Of a DNA stretch of 11,116 nt, positions 7,499 to 11,116 are shown piece by piece. The DNA is from JAVEVH01 sp964430365 (GTDB lineage: Bacteria; Patescibacteriota; Dojkabacteria; SC72): positions 1 through 11,116 of the forward strand of contig CAYSEU010000023.1 of NCBI GenBank assembly GCA_964430365.1. The letters are read 5' to 3'. The notes beneath the pieces are model-generated. The model had not been told where the DNA came from, did no database searches, and saw only the letters and a list, made by a program, of their open reading frames with translations. Both the position numbers and the translations under genes were made by a program. Numbering within the stretch: position 1 is the first letter of the stretch; each line of letters opens with the position of its first letter.

Positions 7499-8767
7499 TC
7501 AGAATTTAAGAAATGTTAAAACTAAGAAGATACAAAGGAGTGTGAGTAATGTTCCAGCAACTACCTGTTTAAGAGTATGTCTTTTTAATTGTAATCTAGA
7601 CCACCCTATTGCTGGTATTAACAATGTAAGTAGGTAAAGAGAGGGTATCTGCCAAAGGTAAAGAATGAAAAAGAGAGAGAGTATACTCCATATCATATGG
7701 AAACTAATCTTAGAGGAAAGAGTAATTAAAAAACCTAATACAAAGGTTATATTAAGAGTTGTGTATATGGTTATTAATCTAATATCACCTGTTTTGAAGG
7801 AGAGTAGTAATGCAAGTAGAAAAGATATTGCCATTACTACAAAAAGCTTAGGTCTTTCTTCTCTTTTAGTGACATTAAAATCTGATGTAATACCAAGTAC
7901 TTTAAAAAGGATTATTGTGCAGAAAGGTATTACCACTGTAAGAAGTACAAAGAGTAATTCATATCCAAGTGAGAGCTTAATATGGAGAGTAATAGATATG
8001 ATTGCAAAAAGAACCAAAGAGAGTGTGACTACTCTTGAAAATATCTTTGCTAATATATTTTTTATCTCTTCTTTTTTCATACTATTTAGTACTATGAGTA
8101 TACCAGATATTAGAAAGAGAGCAGAAAGTAAATCAGAGGTTTCAAATATTAAAAAATACTCCTTATCTATTCTTAATGTATTCATTAGTAATCTAATTAA
8201 GGAGTATGAGATCAGGTATATACCGGTTATTAATCCATCCGTTTCATATTTCTTTTTAATGATTGTTAATATTGCAAAGGTAAGGAGGTTTAATACTGAT
8301 TCATACAGAAATACAGGATGAAAATGGGTATAGTTTAGGTAAGGTGATACTCTATATTCTTGTGGTATATATATTCCCAAATATTTTGAGGTGGGCTTTC
8401 CATACAGTTCATAGTTAAAAAAATTCCCTAATCTACCTATAGAGTGTATTAATGGTAAGAAGAGTAGTATGGAATCTGTTAGTTTAAAATATTTAAGATA
8501 TCTTTTCTTAGATATTAAATATGTAGTTATGAGTAATCCTATTAATGCCCCAAAGAATGCCAACCCTCCGTCCCATATTGCGTAGGGGATTACAGTATTT
8601 TGTTGAATTTCAGGAATATTATGAAGTAAGAAGAGTATCCTAGCCCCCAGTAAAGAAGATATCAAGATTAGAGTTATATCTCTATATGTAAATATATTAC
8701 TATTTTTTTTTATTAACTCTATACCAAGTACAACCCCTATTCCTATTAATATCCCATATATATTCAT
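7499..8767 (-). CDS. lgt: Lgt prolipoprotein diacylglyceryl transferase fused to a PAP2-type phosphatase domain
   Basis: This is a 422-residue polytopic membrane protein, well above the usual ~260-300 for Lgt. Residues 1-228 are Lgt, which moves diacylglycerol from phosphatidylglycerol to the lipobox cysteine of prolipoproteins. WDGGLAFFG lies at 65-73, and the signature GRLGNFFNYELYGKPT at 111-126 has R112, N115, E120 and G123 matching the essential residues of the E. coli enzyme. HPVFLYE follows at 150-156. The position of E. coli His103 is F72. After a basic linker (230-243) comes a membrane domain with PAP2 motifs: KREERP (301-306), KISFH (353-357) and SRLQLKRH (390-397), an exact SRx5H with HTLKQVVAG following. 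This is the variant with KISxH for PSGH and HTxxQ for HxxxD. One unbroken frame spans both halves. It starts 6 bases after helD. The phosphatase substrate (isoprenyl diphosphate, phosphatidyl phosphate or other) is not known. Confidence 0.85.
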   Translation of the reverse strand: MNIYGILIGIGVVLGIELIKKNSNIFTYRDITLILISSLLGARILFLLHNIPEIQQNTVIPYAIWDGGLAFFGALIGLLITTYLISKKRYLKYFKLTDSILLFLPLIHSIGRLGNFFNYELYGKPTSKYLGIYIPQEYRVSPYLNYTHFHPVFLYESVLNLLTFAILTIIKKKYETDGLITGIYLISYSLIRLLMNTLRIDKEYFLIFETSDLLSALFLISGILIVLNSMKKEEIKNILAKIFSRVVTLSLVLFAIISITLHIKLSLGYELLFVLLTVVIPFCTIILFKVLGITSDFNVTKREERPKLFVVMAISFLLALLLSFKTGDIRLITIYTTLNITFVLGFLITLSSKISFHMIWSILSLFFILYLWQIPSLYLLTLLIPAIGWSRLQLKRHTLKQVVAGTLLTLLCIFLVLTFLKF

Positions 8768-8773
8768 ACCTAA

Positions 8774-10978
8774 TTATATTAGTAATGGGGACCTATTACT
8801 ATTCTCTATTACTATTAATTTGTGTAATGCTCTTGTAATACCTACATACAAAAGTCTTGTAGAAAGCTCTGTATCAGGATATGTCTTATCATTTATATCT
8901 AGTAGTATCACGGTATCAAATTCTAAACCTTTAGCGCTTTCTACGGGTAGTATGAGTAATCCTGTTTTGTAATCTTCTTCAGAGAAAGCTACTACATCTT
9001 TTTCTAAATATCTTTCATATTTAACAAGTCTTTCATATGCTTGTTGAGCATAATTTCTATCTCTACATACTAATGCACATGTTACCTTGCCGTTATCAAA
9101 CTCTTTTTTGATTGTCTCTACCAATGATTTAACATTCTTTTCATCTGTATGACCAATGTCTTTATCAAACATTAATGTATCTATCTTATCTCCATGTCTT
9201 AATACTGCTTCTGGTAGTTTATACTCTTTAGGAAATCTATCCCTAAATATCTTATTTGCGTATTCAATTATTTCTAATGTAGTTCTGTAACATCTATTTA
9301 ATTGATGATATGAGTGTTTAGTAGCCCCTACATTTTTAAAAAGATCTATTACACTCTCCCAATCTTTAATGTAAAAGGGAGGTATTATTGATTGAGCTAA
9401 GTCACCTGCTATTGTAATATTTTGATTCTTAGCTATTTGTAAAAGCGTAAGTATTTGTACTAGACTTAAATCTTGTGCTTCATCTACCATTACATACTCC
9501 TTTTGATACTGTGTATGACCATGTATTTTTAAATGAAGGTAGAGTATCGGAGCTAGATCTTCCATTCTGTATATTTTTACCTTACCTTTTTTAACTACTC
9601 CTTCTAGTGTATATTCCGCTATGTTTTTCTTAACATACCCCTTCTTAAACATATTTCTATAGATATCTATGGAGAGAGTTTTTTTACTAAAATATCTCAA
9701 TATCTCTTTCTTTTTCTCTATATCAGAATCTAACTGTTGTTGTAGATATCCTGTCCTTTTTTCCTTAAACTGTTTTTGAGCAAATGTATATTCTAATGAA
9801 AGAGTTAATCTCTCATCCATTGTAATGTATGGGTATGTGTCTTTAAGTTCATAGTACCTTCTTCTAATTACATCATTTCTAGAGTAGGGGATATTTTCTA
9901 AGAGTTCTGATTCGAATTCTTCAAAGTATGAATCTAATATATCTATGAACTGTTTAGAACCTTTATACTCCTTAATTTCTAAATCTTCTTCTCCAGGATG
10001 AAGGATATATGTGTTATCCCAGTTTAAGATATTTTTAGCCCAGAACATATATGTATTACCCTCTACATGCTCTATACCTAAGCTTGGTAATACATCAGAG
10101 ATGTAATCTAGAAATACTTTGTTAGGGGCAATTATTAATGTTTTTTGAGGCTCTATCTTATCTTTGTAAGCGTAGAAGAGGTAAGCTAATCTATGAAGTA
10201 ATATTGTAGTTTTACCACTACCTGCCACTCCTTGTATTACTACTGGTTTATTTATCTCTTCTCTAATGATTTTATTCTGTTGTTCTTGTATTGTAGCTAC
10301 AATATCTTTAAGTTTTTGTCCAATCCTTTCTGTAAGTTGAGCAAGTAGGAATTCATCCGCAGCCATATTACCACTTTTAGCATCATATATGTGCTTAAAT
10401 CTTGCCTCTGAGATATTGAATTGTCTCTTCTGTATTAAATCTCCCTCTCTTATTCCTGCTGGTGATTCATAGGCAAGATTTTTAGTAGGTCCACTATTTT
10501 CGTAGTAAATATTAGCTATTGGAGCCCTCCAGTCACTAATTAATGGTTGAAATGTTTTAGGATCCATTAATGCGAATTTACCAATATATATTGGTAAGAG
10601 ACGTTCAATTCCACTTACATGAGTACTAAAAAGTATCTTACCAAAGTAAGGAGTATCTACTTTAATTAGTTCTCTATTAATTCTCTCTATACAATCTCTA
10701 ATGCTTTGTAATATTTTGTTATATATTCCTACGGCATCCTTTTTTGCATCTATATCAGTTTCCATTTGGATGATTTTAGCTTGGTCTTCTAACTCTATCT
10801 CTAGATCATGAAGTTTTTTAATCATCTTTTTAGCAACAAAGACATTAATATCTGTTACTTTTTCTAAATGGGGATATTCCTCTTTCTCTGTATTGGTTTG
10901 GGGTATTACATCTGTAAAATCCTTTATCTCATCTAGCCTTGTATATACAGGATTTAACTCTTTTTCAAATGTTTGCAT
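8774..10978 (-). CDS. helD: HelD-like UvrD-superfamily ATPase (RNA polymerase recycling type)
   Basis: This 734-residue superfamily 1 ATPase resembles HelD/HelR, which bind stalled RNA polymerase and release it from nucleic acid using ATP. An N-terminal helical/coiled-coil region (about 47-107) is followed by the HelD-typical block SDWRAPIANIYYE (148-160), KRQFNI and DEFLLAQL, and DIVATIQ-EQQNKIIR (225-239). Helicase motifs follow in order: Walker A GVAGSGKTT (250-258, K256), Walker B VMVDEAQD (496-503), TIAGD (522-526), CYRTTLEI (563-570), ESAKGLEFD (680-688) and LYVGITRA (710-717, arginine finger R716). A large insertion of about 200 residues lies between Walker A and Walker B, as in HelD. 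All catalytic motifs look intact. I chose the ATG at 10978; a TTG at 10993 would add five residues. It heads the run with lgt and gatA. A generic UvrD-like DNA helicase is the less likely alternative. Confidence 0.82.
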   Translation of the reverse strand: MQTFEKELNPVYTRLDEIKDFTDVIPQTNTEKEEYPHLEKVTDINVFVAKKMIKKLHDLEIELEDQAKIIQMETDIDAKKDAVGIYNKILQSIRDCIERINRELIKVDTPYFGKILFSTHVSGIERLLPIYIGKFALMDPKTFQPLISDWRAPIANIYYENSGPTKNLAYESPAGIREGDLIQKRQFNISEARFKHIYDAKSGNMAADEFLLAQLTERIGQKLKDIVATIQEQQNKIIREEINKPVVIQGVAGSGKTTILLHRLAYLFYAYKDKIEPQKTLIIAPNKVFLDYISDVLPSLGIEHVEGNTYMFWAKNILNWDNTYILHPGEEDLEIKEYKGSKQFIDILDSYFEEFESELLENIPYSRNDVIRRRYYELKDTYPYITMDERLTLSLEYTFAQKQFKEKRTGYLQQQLDSDIEKKKEILRYFSKKTLSIDIYRNMFKKGYVKKNIAEYTLEGVVKKGKVKIYRMEDLAPILYLHLKIHGHTQYQKEYVMVDEAQDLSLVQILTLLQIAKNQNITIAGDLAQSIIPPFYIKDWESVIDLFKNVGATKHSYHQLNRCYRTTLEIIEYANKIFRDRFPKEYKLPEAVLRHGDKIDTLMFDKDIGHTDEKNVKSLVETIKKEFDNGKVTCALVCRDRNYAQQAYERLVKYERYLEKDVVAFSEEDYKTGLLILPVESAKGLEFDTVILLDINDKTYPDTELSTRLLYVGITRALHKLIVIENSNRSPLLI

Positions 10979-11015
10979 ATATTTGGAATGCAAATTTATG
11001 GCATGGGCATTTTAC

Positions 11016-11021
11016 ATTATA
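11016..11021 (-). promoter_or_regulatory. Candidate -10 box for the helD-lgt-gatA run
   Basis: A perfect TATAAT on the minus strand lies 37 bases before the chosen ATG of helD. The -35 region at the right spacing reads GAATAT, a poor match, so the site rests mainly on the -10 box and its position ahead of a tightly packed gene run. Confidence 0.3.
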
Positions 11022-11053
11022 TATTTTGTACTGTCTATATATTCATAAATATA

Positions 11054-11082
11054 TTGTTAATAGTTTGATTTTTTAATATCAT
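11054..11082 (+). promoter_or_regulatory. Possible plus-strand promoter at the right edge
   Basis: TTGTTA (11054-11059) and TATCAT (11077-11082) are separated by 17 bases, facing away from helD. Transcription would start about where an ATG occurs at 11089. The -10 overlaps a short palindrome, TCATAT-GT-ATATGA (11079-11092). Because the region is very AT-rich this is tentative. Confidence 0.25.
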
Positions 11083-11088
11083 ATGTAT

Positions 11089-11116
11089 ATGAATGCACAA
11101 CTTAAGTTACTTCTGT
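11089..11116 (+). CDS. Possible first codons of a divergent gene, cut by window edge
   Basis: An ATG at 11089 opens a frame reading MNAQLKLLL to the window end. It lies 6 bases after the TATCAT of a candidate promoter and would be leaderless if both are real. A second ATG at 11093 in another frame is also open (MHNLSYFC), so neither the frame nor the existence of the gene can be decided from 28 bases. Confidence 0.15.

Noticed and set aside
7665..8321. 218-codon open frame on the plus strand opposite lgt
   Set aside because: It lies wholly antisense to a well-supported membrane protein and shows no recognisable domain. Long antisense frames are common opposite AT-rich membrane genes.
1..11116. 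Alternative genetic code with UGA read as Gly or Trp
   Set aside because: All Trp codons in the recognised genes are TGG, TGA is not seen inside any gene, and lgt ends in TGA just before the gatA start.

Overview
The window is AT-rich, densely coded bacterial DNA with standard stop codons: TGA ends the lgt gene and no gene is interrupted by it. The mix of genes suggests a small-genome uncultivated bacterium of the Patescibacteria/CPR type. It includes a large ELWxxDGT-repeat surface protein, a Gmad2-GerMN envelope protein with no sporulation genes nearby, a shortened THUMP-type RNA methylase and an unlinked gatA. This placement is an inference from gene content and base composition; there is no rRNA or marker tree here to prove it.

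Layout. (1) Positions 1-3292, plus strand: the 3' part of a giant surface protein. It has about 17 copies of a ~48-residue ELWxxDGT repeat, then an Ig-like sandwich, a carboxypeptidase-regulatory-like domain and a C-terminal membrane anchor. Its start lies outside the window. (2) 3293-3352: a convergent gap with a bulged hairpin. (3) 3353-5069, minus strand: a TRM11/Trm14-type RNA N2-guanine methylase followed 46 bases downstream by an unrecognised protein in which I read a compact, divergent protein-kinase fold. (4) 5070-5157: a divergent promoter region. (5) 5158-6060, plus strand: a membrane-anchored Gmad2-GerMN protein. Its stop overlaps the stop of gatA by 4 bases. (6) 6057-10978, minus strand: a tight three-gene run helD-like ATPase > lgt > gatA, with gaps of 6 and 17 bases. 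The lgt product carries an extra C-terminal PAP2-type phosphatase domain. (7) 10979-11116: a probable divergent promoter region with short palindromes and possibly the first codons of a plus-strand gene.

Three themes connect the genes. The cell envelope is served by the ELWxxDGT protein, the Gmad2-GerMN protein and Lgt-PAP2. Translation and RNA are served by the tRNA/rRNA methylase and GatA. Transcription is served by the HelD-like ATPase. The most notable items are the Lgt-PAP2 fusion, the cryptic kinase-like protein beside the methylase, the long repeat array, and the near absence of Shine-Dalgarno sequences, with some -10 boxes lying only 5-6 bases before a start codon. No tRNA, rRNA, CRISPR, insertion sequence or riboswitch was seen.
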